Shown: positions 8,434 to 16,872 of the stretch, one piece after another | Layout: each line of letters begins with the position of its first letter | How positions within the stretch are numbered: position 1 is the stretch's first letter | NCBI GenBank assembly: GCA_017542485.1 | Contig: JAFXXC010000028.1 | Span: forward strand, 1 to 46,395 | Reading direction: 5' to 3' | DNA length: 46,395 nucleotides | From: Acholeplasmatales bacterium | Lineage (GTDB): Bacteria; Bacillota_I; Bacilli_A; Acholeplasmatales; Anaeroplasmataceae | Translations under genes and position numbers: made by a program | Notes under the pieces: model-generated | What the model was told of the DNA's origin: nothing | What the model saw: only the letters and a program-made list of their open reading frames with translations | The model's database searches: none

Positions 8434-8622
8434 ATGTATCTTACTTTAGCAATTATATTAACAGTAATATCATTTATATTATCTATAATATTAATTATAT
8501 TTAGTTATAAAAAACAAGATAATGAGAAGTTATCATATTTTCCCTACGATTTAATTATTAGAATTGTTGCAGCATTATCATTTATAGCTGCAATAATTTT
8601 ATATTATTTCGCATTAAAATAA
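8434..8622 (+). CDS. Small membrane protein, two TM helices
   Basis: A 62-residue protein made of two hydrophobic helices (LTLAIILTVISFILSIILII and IIRIVAALSFIAAIILYY) joined by a short charged loop. A gtggtgag ribosome site precedes the ATG, and it lies 19 bases after the third GST-like gene, so it may be the last gene of that operon. No family recognised. Confidence 0.6.
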   Translation: MYLTLAIILTVISFILSIILIIFSYKKQDNEKLSYFPYDLIIRIVAALSFIAAIILYYFALK

Positions 8623-8634
8623 TTAGAGTTTATT

Positions 8635-8827
8635 ATGAAAGTAATAAGAGTAGATAAGGAATGGCAAAAAGCTTTAGTATATTACATTAGATATGAATTT
8701 ATAAAGAAGCAATAAAAAAACATTATCATTTATGTTGTAAATATAATACATATAAATTATAACCACTTGGACCAAATTTAGATGAATGGAATAGTCCACA
8801 TAATAGAGATAAAAAAATATACGAATA
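8635..8827 (+). pseudogene. Possible gene remnant
   Basis: A 26-codon ORF from ATG 8635 to TAA 8713-8715 reads MKVIRVDKEWQKALVYYIRY and then breaks off. A second in-frame scrap further on (NLDEWNSPHNRDKKIYE) ends near 8827. The first segment looks like the N-terminus of a GNAT-type acetyltransferase, but that is only a resemblance. No intact gene lies between 8623 and 8857. Confidence 0.3.
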
Positions 8828-8857
8828 AGATTTATATACAAAGGTAGGTTATTATAT

Positions 8858-9319
8858 ATGGAAATAATAACATATAATTTTGAAGAAAGTCTAAAAGAAG
8901 CTTTCATTGAAATGAATAAAGCATGGATAATTAGAGATTATATTTTAGAGGAAGAAGATATAAAAGTGTTATCTAATATCGATAATGAAATAAAAAATGG
9001 TTCTAAAATATATTTTGCATTGTATAACGGTATTCCTATTTCAACATTAATGTTAATTAATTTAGGTAATAATATTTATGAATTAGCTAAATATGCAACT
9101 AAAGAAGGATATGAGAATTTAGGGGCAGGATCTAGTGTGTTAAAATATGCCTTAAATGCTGCCAAAGCCTTTGCAAAAAAGATAATTATTGCGACAAATA
9201 AAAAATGCTTAAGCGCAATCCATTTATATAAAAAATATGGATTTGTTGAATTAAAACAAATTAAATCATTTGGTTTTTCATCTAGTAGAGTAGATATTTG
9301 TTTTGAACTTGATTTATAA
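8858..9319 (+). CDS. GNAT-family N-acetyltransferase
   Basis: A 153-residue protein with the GNAT fold pattern. The acetyl-CoA loop is in YATKEGYENLGAGSSVLKYAL, and the closing part CLSAIHLYKKYGFVELKQIKSFGF is the classical GNAT C-terminal motif (AIHLYKKYGF). The substrate is unknown. An aaggtagg ribosome site precedes the ATG. It is followed by a remnant of a peptidase gene and a strong terminator. Confidence 0.8.
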   Translation: MEIITYNFEESLKEAFIEMNKAWIIRDYILEEEDIKVLSNIDNEIKNGSKIYFALYNGIPISTLMLINLGNNIYELAKYATKEGYENLGAGSSVLKYALNAAKAFAKKIIIATNKKCLSAIHLYKKYGFVELKQIKSFGFSSSRVDICFELDL

Positions 9320-9327
9320 GGATTATT

Positions 9328-9402
9328 ATGAATAAAGATAGATTATTAAAGGAATTTTTAAAATTAATATCTTTTGATAGTCCTTCTTACTTAATAATTT
9401 AA
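9328..9402 (+). pseudogene. N-terminal remnant of an M20-type (PepT-like) peptidase
   Basis: A 24-residue ORF reads MNKDRLLKEFLKLISFDSPS and ends YLII. This resembles the start of PepT-like M20 metallopeptidases (E-F-x-x-L-x-x-I/F-D-S-P-S). The rest of the gene is gone and the sequence passes directly into a terminator whose stem begins at 9401. It is most likely a deletion scar. Confidence 0.45.
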
Positions 9403-9430
9403 GTCTTAGAGAAATCTAAGACTTTTATTT
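9401..9430 (+). terminator. Rho-independent terminator
   Basis: A perfect 10-bp stem (aagtcttaga/tctaagactt) with a GAAA tetraloop is followed by a T-rich run. It closes the transcript that includes the acetyltransferase gene. Confidence 0.9.
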
Positions 9431-9464
9431 GTAATAATGTTGATAATATTATTTTAAGCATAAT

Positions 9465-9494
9465 AAAAGGAGTGATTAAAGAAAATCACTCCTT
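9465..9494 (-). terminator. Terminator for the leftward zinc-ribbon gene
   Basis: An 11-bp perfect stem (9467-9477 with 9484-9494) and 6-base loop; on the minus strand it is followed by ttttatta, so it terminates the gene that ends at 9512. Confidence 0.75.
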
Positions 9495-9511
9495 ATTTCC
9501 TTATTTATAAC

Positions 9512-10006
9512 TTATAACTCACTACCACATTTTGCACAGAATTTATCTTCTGGCTCATTGATATATCCACATTTTGCACATTGATTTCTTAATTTGCGTC
9601 CACATTTTGTACAGAATAACTCATCCTTAGAAATAGGATCACGACAATCGGGACATTTTAATACAACAGTTTCATTAATTAGATTTGTTGTATATCCAGT
9701 TATTACAATAGATAATCCTAAATGGAAAATCATCATACCTATGCCACCAATAAGACCACATGGGACAAATAATATAAAAGGAATAATAATTCCAGGACCA
9801 GGTCCAGATAAATCACTTGCTATACCATTTACTACAAATAAAGTAAAGCATGTAAGTACTCCACCAAAACCTAATATACCAAGAATAAGACCAATAGTTA
9901 CTAGTTTCTTTCGTAGTTTCTTGGCCTTTTTTGAATTAGCTACATTATTAACATCATTATTTAATTCTATGATTTCATTTCTTAACCCGTTAAACATATT
10001 CATCAT
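9512..10006 (-). CDS. Membrane protein with C-terminal double zinc ribbon
   Basis: About 164 residues. After a short charged N-terminus come two hydrophobic helices (LVTIGLILGILGFGGVLTCF and a Gly/Pro-rich one), then cysteine pairs CPDC, CTKC, CAKC and CAKC in a tandem zinc-ribbon pattern (LFCTKCGRKLRNQCAKCGYI, DKFCAKCGSEL). Such proteins are common in Bacillota and mostly uncharacterised; protein-protein or metal-dependent assembly is likely. The start is uncertain: ATG at 10006 or 10003 is preferred to the TTG at 10012. Confidence 0.75.
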   Translation of the reverse strand: MMNMFNGLRNEIIELNNDVNNVANSKKAKKLRKKLVTIGLILGILGFGGVLTCFTLFVVNGIASDLSGPGPGIIIPFILFVPCGLIGGIGMMIFHLGLSIVITGYTTNLINETVVLKCPDCRDPISKDELFCTKCGRKLRNQCAKCGYINEPEDKFCAKCGSEL

Positions 10007-10103
10007 CACCAATCAATATTATACATTATTTTATATAATTAGAAATACTTTTTTATTATATTTTCCTTTTTTATTCATCCTATGTTTATACTTTCATAGA
10101 AAA

Positions 10104-10132
10104 TTGACTTAATAATTATTTATTGTTATAAT
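10104..10132 (+). promoter_or_regulatory. Promoter of the GGDEF/EAL gene
   Basis: TTGACT (10104-10109), a 17-base spacer and TATAAT (10127-10132) lie about 45 bases before the coding start. Confidence 0.75.
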
Positions 10133-10175
10133 TAAGAAATAAATTACTTTTACATTATACATTTTGAGGTGCGAT

Positions 10176-12839
10176 ATGGAATTTAATGAAATTATTGAAA
10201 AAATCCTATATCTTCATAATGAACTAATTTTTGTTATTGATATTAAATCAAAACAAATTTTTGATGTTTATAAAGGTAAAAATAAAATAAAAGATAAAAC
10301 AACTATTGATGAATTTATTGATATATTTGTAGATCATTATGATTTAATTGATAATTTTAGATTTAAATTATCAAAATTTTTAATTAATTTGGATCCGCCA
10401 AAAGAATCTTTTGAATTATCAATAGTTTATACAAAAAAGGATGAATCATCTATTAATATCAAGTATAAAGCATTACCACTTGATGACGAGAAAGTTTTAT
10501 TTTCTATATCAAATAATTCAGAGGAAATGTCATCAACATTTGATGATTTAACAAAGTGTTATACTAGCAATGTACTTTATGACAAAATAGATAAATCTAT
10601 TAAGGATAAAAAAGAATTTGCATTAATGAAAATTGATATTGATAGTTTTAAATCATTTAATGAAATTTATGGACATATGTTTGGCGATATGATTTTAATT
10701 GAAGTTGCTGGCATTATTAAAGCATTTTTGGGAAATAACGGTTATGTTGCAAGAATAGGTGGCGATGATTTTTTAGTATTAGTTTATACTACTAATGATT
10801 ATGATACTGTTCATGAATTATGTGCTAGTTTACGTATAAAAATATCTAATCTCGACGGAAGTAATTGTGTCAAAAATGCTAAATTTACTGCAACCATGGG
10901 ATGTGCATTATATCCAAAAGATGGAGATACTCTCAATACTTTAATTAAAAAAGTAGATTCTGCATTATTAAGAGGCAAGAATAAAGGAAAGAATTGCTTC
11001 ATAATGTATACCGAAGAGAAGTGCGGAAAAATAAATTTGAATGATGATTTGATAATTGTAAAAGATAAGGATATTTATAATTCATCAATTACTAATTACA
11101 ATATCATTTATGGAATTATTGAAGTTTTAAATAGAAAAAGTTATATTAAGACAAACTTTATTGATAGTTTATCATTATTAGGTAATTATTTCATGCTTGA
11201 TAGAATATCATTAATTGTTTTAAATCCTGAAACTGGTAAATTTGATGATCAAATCATTTGGAATAATCCATTATATCCAGTAGTACCTTTAATTTCAAAT
11301 CCTGATAATATTTCAAATTGGCGTAAAACATATGACACTTTGAAAATGATTAAAATTAATCAAGTAGCATCTAATTCTGATTTAGCTATTTATGATCAAA
11401 TATCTAAAGAAAAAACATCTGCTTTATTGGCATTTGAATTGATTCATGAAGATAAAGTTTATGGTCAAGTTAGATTTGATATGATCCATAAGAATAGATT
11501 TTGGCAGCCAAAGAATGTTAGGGCTTTGGCACTAATATCAAAAATGTATGCAATAAAACTAGCTGCTGAATATACAAGTGTTAAACATTATAAAGAATTA
11601 TATGTAGATGAGCTTACAGGATTATTTAATTATTCTAAATGGCTTATTGATGCACATGATTTTACTATTAAAAACAATCAAAAATATTCTATAATTGTTT
11701 TCGAAATCTGTGATTTTGTCTCATTAATGTGTACAATTGGTTCTAAAAAATGTGACCAAATTATTATAAAAATATCTGAATGGCTTAAAAATCAAAAAGA
11801 AGATATTACATGTCGTGTAAGAGGTGAAATGTTTGCCATATTGACAAAAGATAGTGATTTTGATTCGTTAAAAGAAAGAGCAAATCATTTCTATAGATAT
11901 GTTACACAATTGGGTTATAATAATAGTAGTTATTCATCTGTTAGAATTAAAAGTGGTGTATATATCGCAAATGAATATGATGGTATTGATGTATCGATGG
12001 AAAGAGCATTTTTGGCACTTAATTCTAGTCATAATAATGATATTATATTATATACTGATAAATTATATGATGATATTAAGGAACAAACTGCTTTAGAATT
12101 GCATATAGAAGAAGCATTAGAAAAAAATGAATTTATGTTATATATCCAGCCTAAAATATCTACAAAAACAGGAAAAATAGGTGGTGCGGAAGCATTAACA
12201 AGGTGGAATTATAAATTTGAAAAAATATTACAACCTTATAAATTTATTCCATTATTTGAACGTACTGGTTATATTACAAAACTTGATTATAATGTTTTTG
12301 AAAATGTATGTATTTTTTTAAGAAGTATTATAGATCTTGGTAAAAAGGCAGTTCCAATATCTGTAAATGTATCAAGGTATACCGTTGATTTTGATAATTA
12401 TATAAATACCATTAACTCTATTAGAAATAAATACAATATTCCAATTGAATTATTAGAATTAGAGATTACAGAAGGTATGTATACCGAGAATATGGATGAT
12501 ATTTCTGAATTTGTAAATAAGTTAAGAAAAGAAGGATATGCTATTTCAATAGATGATTTCGGTTCTGGATATTCTAATTTAAATAATATTGCAAATTTAG
12601 ATTTTGAAGTATTGAAATTAGATAAATCATTATGTAATATGAACAATAATCGTAAAGAAATAATATTAGACGCAATTATTTCTATTGCCAAAAAAGCAGG
12701 ACATAAAATTGTATGTGAGGGTGTAGAGGATAAGGAGATGTATGAAAAATTAGCTAAATTAGGAGCTGATTATATACAATGATATTATTTTGATAAACCA
12801 CTTGAAAAAGATGAATTTAGAAAAAAATATATTGATTAA
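10176..12839 (+). pseudogene. GGDEF-GAF-like-GGDEF-EAL c-di-GMP protein with an in-frame TGA near the end
   Basis: A large cytoplasmic cyclic-di-GMP protein. An N-terminal sensor-like region (1-120) is followed by a GGDEF domain with GGDDF at 195-199, a GAF-like region, a second degenerate GGDEF (RGEMF) and an EAL phosphodiesterase domain with E672-A-L, ELEITEG, DDFGSGYSNLN, KLDKSL and CEGVED. At 12780-12782 TGA stands where the family has the Gly of YIQGYYF, after 868 residues. The frame then reads YYFDKPLEKDEFRKKYID to TAA at 12837-12839. One G-to-T change from GGA explains it. The truncated form keeps all metal and catalytic residues listed, so it might retain activity. The ATG at 10176 follows gaggtg; a TTG at 10164 is unlikely. 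Confidence 0.8.
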
Positions 12840-12861
12840 TTAATGTAGGGGTAGAAGTATT

Positions 12862-12981
12862 ATGATTAGATTAACAATAAAATTGATTATTTTATTAGCT
12901 ATATTTGGTTTTGGTGTTGTTGCTGGTTATCTAGGATGGTTTAATTGGCTACTTGATAATTTTAATTTGATTAAAAAGTAA
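12862..12981 (+). CDS. Small single-pass membrane protein
   Basis: A 39-residue ORF, MIRLTIKLIILLAIFGFG at the start, with one hydrophobic helix and a tail ending NFNLIKK. It begins 22 bases after the EAL frame ends, with a purine-rich site ahead. Its base composition and position look like a real small gene, but no family is recognised. Confidence 0.4.
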   Translation: MIRLTIKLIILLAIFGFGVVAGYLGWFNWLLDNFNLIKK

Positions 12982-12985
12982 TTCA

Positions 12986-13014
12986 TTGAAATAAGATGTA
13001 TCGGGTATTATAAT
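12986..13014 (+). promoter_or_regulatory. Promoter of the lipoprotein gene
   Basis: TTGAAA (12986-12991), 17-base spacer, TATAAT (13009-13014), about 30 bases before the ATG at 13045. Confidence 0.65.
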
Positions 13015-13044
13015 TATACTAAATAGAGGAATGAGGAATAAGTT

Positions 13045-13845
13045 ATGAAAAAAAGATTAGTATTTATATTTGTTTCTTTGTTTAGTTTTGCCTTCGTGTT
13101 ATTACTAACAAGCTGTTCTCCATATAATGGAAATTATACTGAAGTAACTGATAAAGAACAATTATTAAGTGTTGAAGAGAAAGTAAATAATTTAGCTGTT
13201 GAAAGTGGTAAAAAAGAAACTAATTACGAATTAGTTTTAGAGGCAGTAGTTAAGATGGATTATGGTAAATATTCATCTAAGACTAGTGTTGATTCAAATG
13301 TTATTAGAGATAAGAAGAATAGTATTGTTTATACTTCATATGCTATTCAATCATCTGTTTCAGGTGAGATGAGTGGAAGTGTGAAGATTAATTCTGAATT
13401 ATGGGCTAATGGTAATTCTGATGGATTAAGCTATGCTAATTTTAGTATGACTCAAAATTATAATGGTGTAAAAAATACTGAATCATTTAAGAAAAAGGGT
13501 AAACTTAAAAATTTAGATTTGGATATTATTGATGGATATACATCAATGATTGGTGAATTTGAAGAAGAATTAGATTTATCTGAGTTAGTTGAAACAATTG
13601 AGGAAAAAGGGACTAAAGTATATACTGATAATAATAAAATTAAAGTAGTTTATGAATATCAAGATGTGCAGATTGCTATATATTTGATTATTAATGATGA
13701 TAATACATATAGAATGAAACTTGAGGTGCCTCAAATTACTACTGAAAAATTAGGCTATAAAATGACGATTACTGAATCTATTGAATTAATTCCAACAAAT
13801 AAAACAGTTAATTTACCAAAAGATGATGATTATATAGAAGCATAA
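13045..13845 (+). CDS. Lipoprotein of unknown function
   Basis: A 266-residue exported lipoprotein. The signal sequence MKKRLVFIFVSLFSFAFVLL ends in the lipobox LTSC. The mature part is rich in Lys, Asp, Asn and Tyr, with alternating polar/hydrophobic segments that suggest beta structure (YELVLEAVVKMDYGKYSSKT, IKVVYEYQDVQIAIYLIIND). No conserved family was recognised; a surface beta-barrel-like or LolA/YceI-like lipid-binding fold is possible but unproven. It is monocistronic between its own promoter and a strong bidirectional terminator. Confidence 0.75.
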   Translation: MKKRLVFIFVSLFSFAFVLLLTSCSPYNGNYTEVTDKEQLLSVEEKVNNLAVESGKKETNYELVLEAVVKMDYGKYSSKTSVDSNVIRDKKNSIVYTSYAIQSSVSGEMSGSVKINSELWANGNSDGLSYANFSMTQNYNGVKNTESFKKKGKLKNLDLDIIDGYTSMIGEFEEELDLSELVETIEEKGTKVYTDNNKIKVVYEYQDVQIAIYLIINDDNTYRMKLEVPQITTEKLGYKMTITESIELIPTNKTVNLPKDDDYIEA

Positions 13846-13847
13846 TA

Positions 13848-13878
13848 ATAAAAGGAATGGTTAACCATTCCTTTTTTA
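13848..13878. terminator. Bidirectional terminator between convergent genes
   Basis: A perfect palindrome (aaaggaatggtt/aaccattccttt, 13851-13874) with A-rich left and T-rich right flanks serves both the lipoprotein gene and the leftward GGDEF gene. Confidence 0.9.
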
Positions 13879-13880
13879 GT

Positions 13881-14894
13881 TTATTTATTTGATAACAATT
13901 CTGCCAAATAGAATAATGCTGCTTTTTCGTTTGGATTCCAATACTTGTTATTCTTATTGGCAAAAGCTACATATCCACCATTAGAAATACTTGTTATTAA
14001 TATAGCTTTTATATCAAATGGAGAGAATAAATCATTTATCTCCTGATTTTGATGCAAGTCATCTTTTGTATTAACTTCAAATATATTATAATCATCTAAT
14101 TCTAGTTTTGTTTTAAGAACTCCAATTGAATTATCTAAATTACTGCTAAATATTTTACCATTTGGATCAATATAAAGAAGTATTTGAATATTCATTGTTG
14201 ATTTGATGAAAGAAGAAATAGAACTTATTCTTTCATAAAAATCATTATATTTTTGATTGTATCTAACTTTTAAATTAAATAAAATCTTGAATACATCACT
14301 GGAACTTAATGGCTCTATTTTTATATTTTTATGTTTTTCTTCAACATAAATTACATAACAGTTTCTACCTTTCATCTTACCTCTATATAATGTTTTATTA
14401 GCTAAGTCTAATAATTCACTTGTAGAAGTTGCATCATTAGGGTATGATGCAGTACCTGTAGTTCCTGTTACTAATATAGATAAAGATGAAGTTTGGATTG
14501 TTTTTCTTAATACCTTATCATATAAATCGCTTAACATATTATGAATATCACTATACTCTTCTAAGTCAAAGTAGATAAACATAAATTCATCTCCACCTAG
14601 TCTTCCGACTAAGCCATTATCACCAATGAAATTAACTAATCCTTCAGCAACTTCTTTAACTATTTCTTGACCTATATATGTTCCATAATTATCAATAATG
14701 AAATGGAAATTATCCAGGTCAATAAGTCCAAAAGTAAATGGCGGAGTATTATCTTTAATTAGATAATCAATTAACTGTAGGAAATGAGCTCTATTAATTA
14801 ATTGTGTTTGAGAATCTAAAACATATTTAATATTTTCTTGTTGTAAAATATTGAAAAAATACTCATATTTTTTTAAATCATTTTCATTATACAT
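13881..14894 (-). CDS. GGDEF diguanylate cyclase with C-terminal GAF-like region
   Basis: A 337-residue cytoplasmic protein. The GGDEF domain covers about residues 25-190, with LTGLIDLDNF-type substrate segment (FGLIDLDNFHFIIDNYG) and intact GGDEF at 100-104, so cyclic-di-GMP synthesis is likely. The C-terminal half (about 200-335) resembles a GAF sensor (NIQILLYIDPNGKIF, KAILITSISNGGYVAFAN). The same GGDEF-plus-GAF-like pairing occurs in the protein at 10176. The ATG at 14894 is chosen because a ggtga ribosome site lies just upstream; the TTG at 14906 would precede it. Confidence 0.85.
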   Translation of the reverse strand: MYNENDLKKYEYFFNILQQENIKYVLDSQTQLINRAHFLQLIDYLIKDNTPPFTFGLIDLDNFHFIIDNYGTYIGQEIVKEVAEGLVNFIGDNGLVGRLGGDEFMFIYFDLEEYSDIHNMLSDLYDKVLRKTIQTSSLSILVTGTTGTASYPNDATSTSELLDLANKTLYRGKMKGRNCYVIYVEEKHKNIKIEPLSSSDVFKILFNLKVRYNQKYNDFYERISSISSFIKSTMNIQILLYIDPNGKIFSSNLDNSIGVLKTKLELDDYNIFEVNTKDDLHQNQEINDLFSPFDIKAILITSISNGGYVAFANKNNKYWNPNEKAALFYLAELLSNK

Positions 14895-14978
14895 AAAGAT
14901 CACCAAATTTCTTAAATAAATAGTATATATTTATTTTATTTTAACTTATTTTTAATGTGAAATAAAGAAAAATATTAT

Positions 14979-14988
14979 AAAGCGCTTT
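14979..14988. promoter_or_regulatory. Palindrome AAAGCGCTTT in a divergent intergenic region
   Basis: A 10-bp perfect palindrome lies between the leftward GGDEF gene and the rightward flippase gene, just upstream of the flippase -35. Its CG centre and A/T arms resemble catabolite-response (cre) elements, with three mismatches to the usual consensus. Function inferred only. Confidence 0.3.
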
Positions 14989-15002
14989 GAAAATAAATAA
15001 GG

Positions 15003-15031
15003 TTGTATAAATTTATTTATTGTATTATAAT
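15003..15031 (+). promoter_or_regulatory. Promoter of the membrane lipid operon
   Basis: TTGTAT (15003-15008), 17-base spacer, TATAAT (15026-15031), followed by aaaaaggag before the ATG at 15058. Confidence 0.65.
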
Positions 15032-15057
15032 TATTTTGGTAAAAAAGGAGAATTGTT

Positions 15058-16227
15058 ATGCAGGATGAAAAGATTGATGAAATAGAGTCTCATAATGATA
15101 GTAATATAGATATTGATTCATCTAGCAATAACGATGAATCACATGAAGAACCAAAAAAACCTAAAAGATTAAAATACATTTTAAGTATATTATTCTTGTT
15201 AGCTTTGATAGTGACAACATTAATAATTTTGTTTACTAAATATGATATTAATAAGATTTTAAAAAATCTTGAAGGATTAAATATAAAATATATCATCATT
15301 GGAATATTATTAATGTTTGTATATATTTTATTTGAGGGATTAGCTATGAAGATTATCCTTAGAGCTATGGGAGAAAGAATTAGTGTATGGGATAATTTTG
15401 TATATTCAGCAATAGATTATTATTTCTGCGCAGTTACACCAAGTGCGACAGGTGGACAACCTATGGTTGCATACTATATGAAAAAAGATAGAGTACCATT
15501 AACTAAAACAACTATTGTTTTATTAATTAATACTGCTTTATTCAAAATAGTATTAATGACATTTTCTATAATCGCGTTAATAGCATGTCCTGAATATGTA
15601 TTTTCTAGGCCTGTTGTAATTATATTATTTATATTAGGATTTGTGATAAATATTTTCCTAGTATTTATGTGTTTCTTAGGTGCATTTAATAGAAAAGGTG
15701 TTGAAAAATTAGGAAACTGGTTAATTATTAAATTAAGACAGCTTAAGATAGTTAAGAAACCTCTTGGTGCAAGAAGAACTTTAAGAGTAAAGATGGAAGA
15801 ATATCAAGAGGGCGGAAGACTCATTCTAAAGCATAAAGGACTTATGTGTCTTGCATTAGGTGCTAACTTTATCCAAAGAATATCTATGTTTGCAATGAGC
15901 TTTTGTGTATATTTAGCATTTATACCAGTTCTTAAGGAAGCTAATCCAGATTTTGTTCCACTTGGATTCATTAATTTATTTGCAATCCAGGTAATAATTG
16001 CGTTAAGTGTTGATTCATTACCACTTCCTGGTGGTGTTGGAATTAGTGAATGGCTATATTTATTCTTATTTACATTTGTATATGGAACAGAAATGATGGT
16101 GGCTTCTGCAATGATGGTTACACGTGCTGTAAGTTTTTATATTCCATTAATTGTTACCATGCTAATATTTATTGGTAAGCATATAAGTGTGATATTAAAA
16201 TCACGTAAAAGGGAGGATAAAAGATGA
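15058..16227 (+). CDS. Flippase-like membrane protein (LPG_synthase_TM / YbhN family)
   Basis: A 389-residue polytopic membrane protein. After an acidic cytoplasmic N-terminus (about 40 residues) come many hydrophobic helices. The family marks TPSATGGQPMVAYYMKKDRVP and DSLPLPGGVGISEWLYLFLF are the same as in the N-terminal flippase domain of MprF. Lipid translocation is therefore likely, but the lipid is not shown. It overlaps the next gene by four bases (ATGA), so it is translationally coupled to pssA. It is the only gene here that uses a TGA stop, immediately followed by an in-frame TAG. Confidence 0.85.
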   Translation: MQDEKIDEIESHNDSNIDIDSSSNNDESHEEPKKPKRLKYILSILFLLALIVTTLIILFTKYDINKILKNLEGLNIKYIIIGILLMFVYILFEGLAMKIILRAMGERISVWDNFVYSAIDYYFCAVTPSATGGQPMVAYYMKKDRVPLTKTTIVLLINTALFKIVLMTFSIIALIACPEYVFSRPVVIILFILGFVINIFLVFMCFLGAFNRKGVEKLGNWLIIKLRQLKIVKKPLGARRTLRVKMEEYQEGGRLILKHKGLMCLALGANFIQRISMFAMSFCVYLAFIPVLKEANPDFVPLGFINLFAIQVIIALSVDSLPLPGGVGISEWLYLFLFTFVYGTEMMVASAMMVTRAVSFYIPLIVTMLIFIGKHISVILKSRKREDKR

Positions 16228-16871
16228 TAGGTTTTTATAATTATACTGTTATTTTAACTTATTTAGGTTTAGTATCAGGATGTACAGGAATTTTTTTTGC
16301 TATGAATGGTAATCCATTTATTGCAATAATATGTTTATTAACTTCAGGTTTTTTAGATTTATTTGATGGTAAGGTTGCTAGAACAAAGAAAGATAGAACA
16401 CAAGATGAGAAGAATTTTGGTATTCAAATTGATTCATTAAGTGATATTGTATGTTTTGGAGTTTTACCTGCAGCTATTGGTTATGCAGTTGTTGTAAAAG
16501 CGGGAATTAATCCTTTATATTTTATCCCTTTATTTGCACTATATATTTTATGTGGATTAATTAGATTAGCATTTTTTAATGTGAAAGAATTGAATGAATT
16601 TTATGGTGTAAGTGAGAAGGTTGAAAAAGTATATTATGGTATGCCTATTACAATGGCATCATTAATATTACCAGCATTTTATTGTTTACGACCACTTATG
16701 GGATTTGAATATTTCTATCTATTGTATACACCATTACTAGGATTGCTAGCTATATTATTTATTCTTAAGGTTAAGTTCCCTAAGCCTAACAAGGCTGCAA
16801 TCATTATTATGGCTTTAACTGGAACATGTTTAACTATAGCAAGTATAGTATTAAATATTATTTTTGATTAG
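16224..16871 (+). CDS. pssA: CDP-diacylglycerol-serine O-phosphatidyltransferase
   Basis: A 215-residue integral membrane enzyme that makes phosphatidylserine from CDP-diacylglycerol and serine. The CDP-alcohol phosphotransferase motif is complete: DLFDGKVART followed by FGIQIDSLSD, matching D-x2-DG-x2-AR-x8-G-x3-D-x3-D. Hydrophobic helices follow. The neighbouring psd gene supplies the next step to phosphatidylethanolamine, which supports serine rather than glycerol-phosphate as acceptor. Confidence 0.9.
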   Translation: MIGFYNYTVILTYLGLVSGCTGIFFAMNGNPFIAIICLLTSGFLDLFDGKVARTKKDRTQDEKNFGIQIDSLSDIVCFGVLPAAIGYAVVVKAGINPLYFIPLFALYILCGLIRLAFFNVKELNEFYGVSEKVEKVYYGMPITMASLILPAFYCLRPLMGFEYFYLLYTPLLGLLAILFILKVKFPKPNKAAIIIMALTGTCLTIASIVLNIIFD

Positions 16872-16872
16872 T

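Noticed and set aside
9594..10112. Plus-strand ORF of 172 codons
   Set aside because: It is antisense to the zinc-ribbon membrane protein, whose cysteine pairs and helices make it the real gene.
12780..12782. Mycoplasma-like code with TGA as Trp
   Set aside because: TGG is used for Trp throughout, the position is Gly in the family, and RF2 with SPF and GGQ is present. A mutation or base error is simpler.
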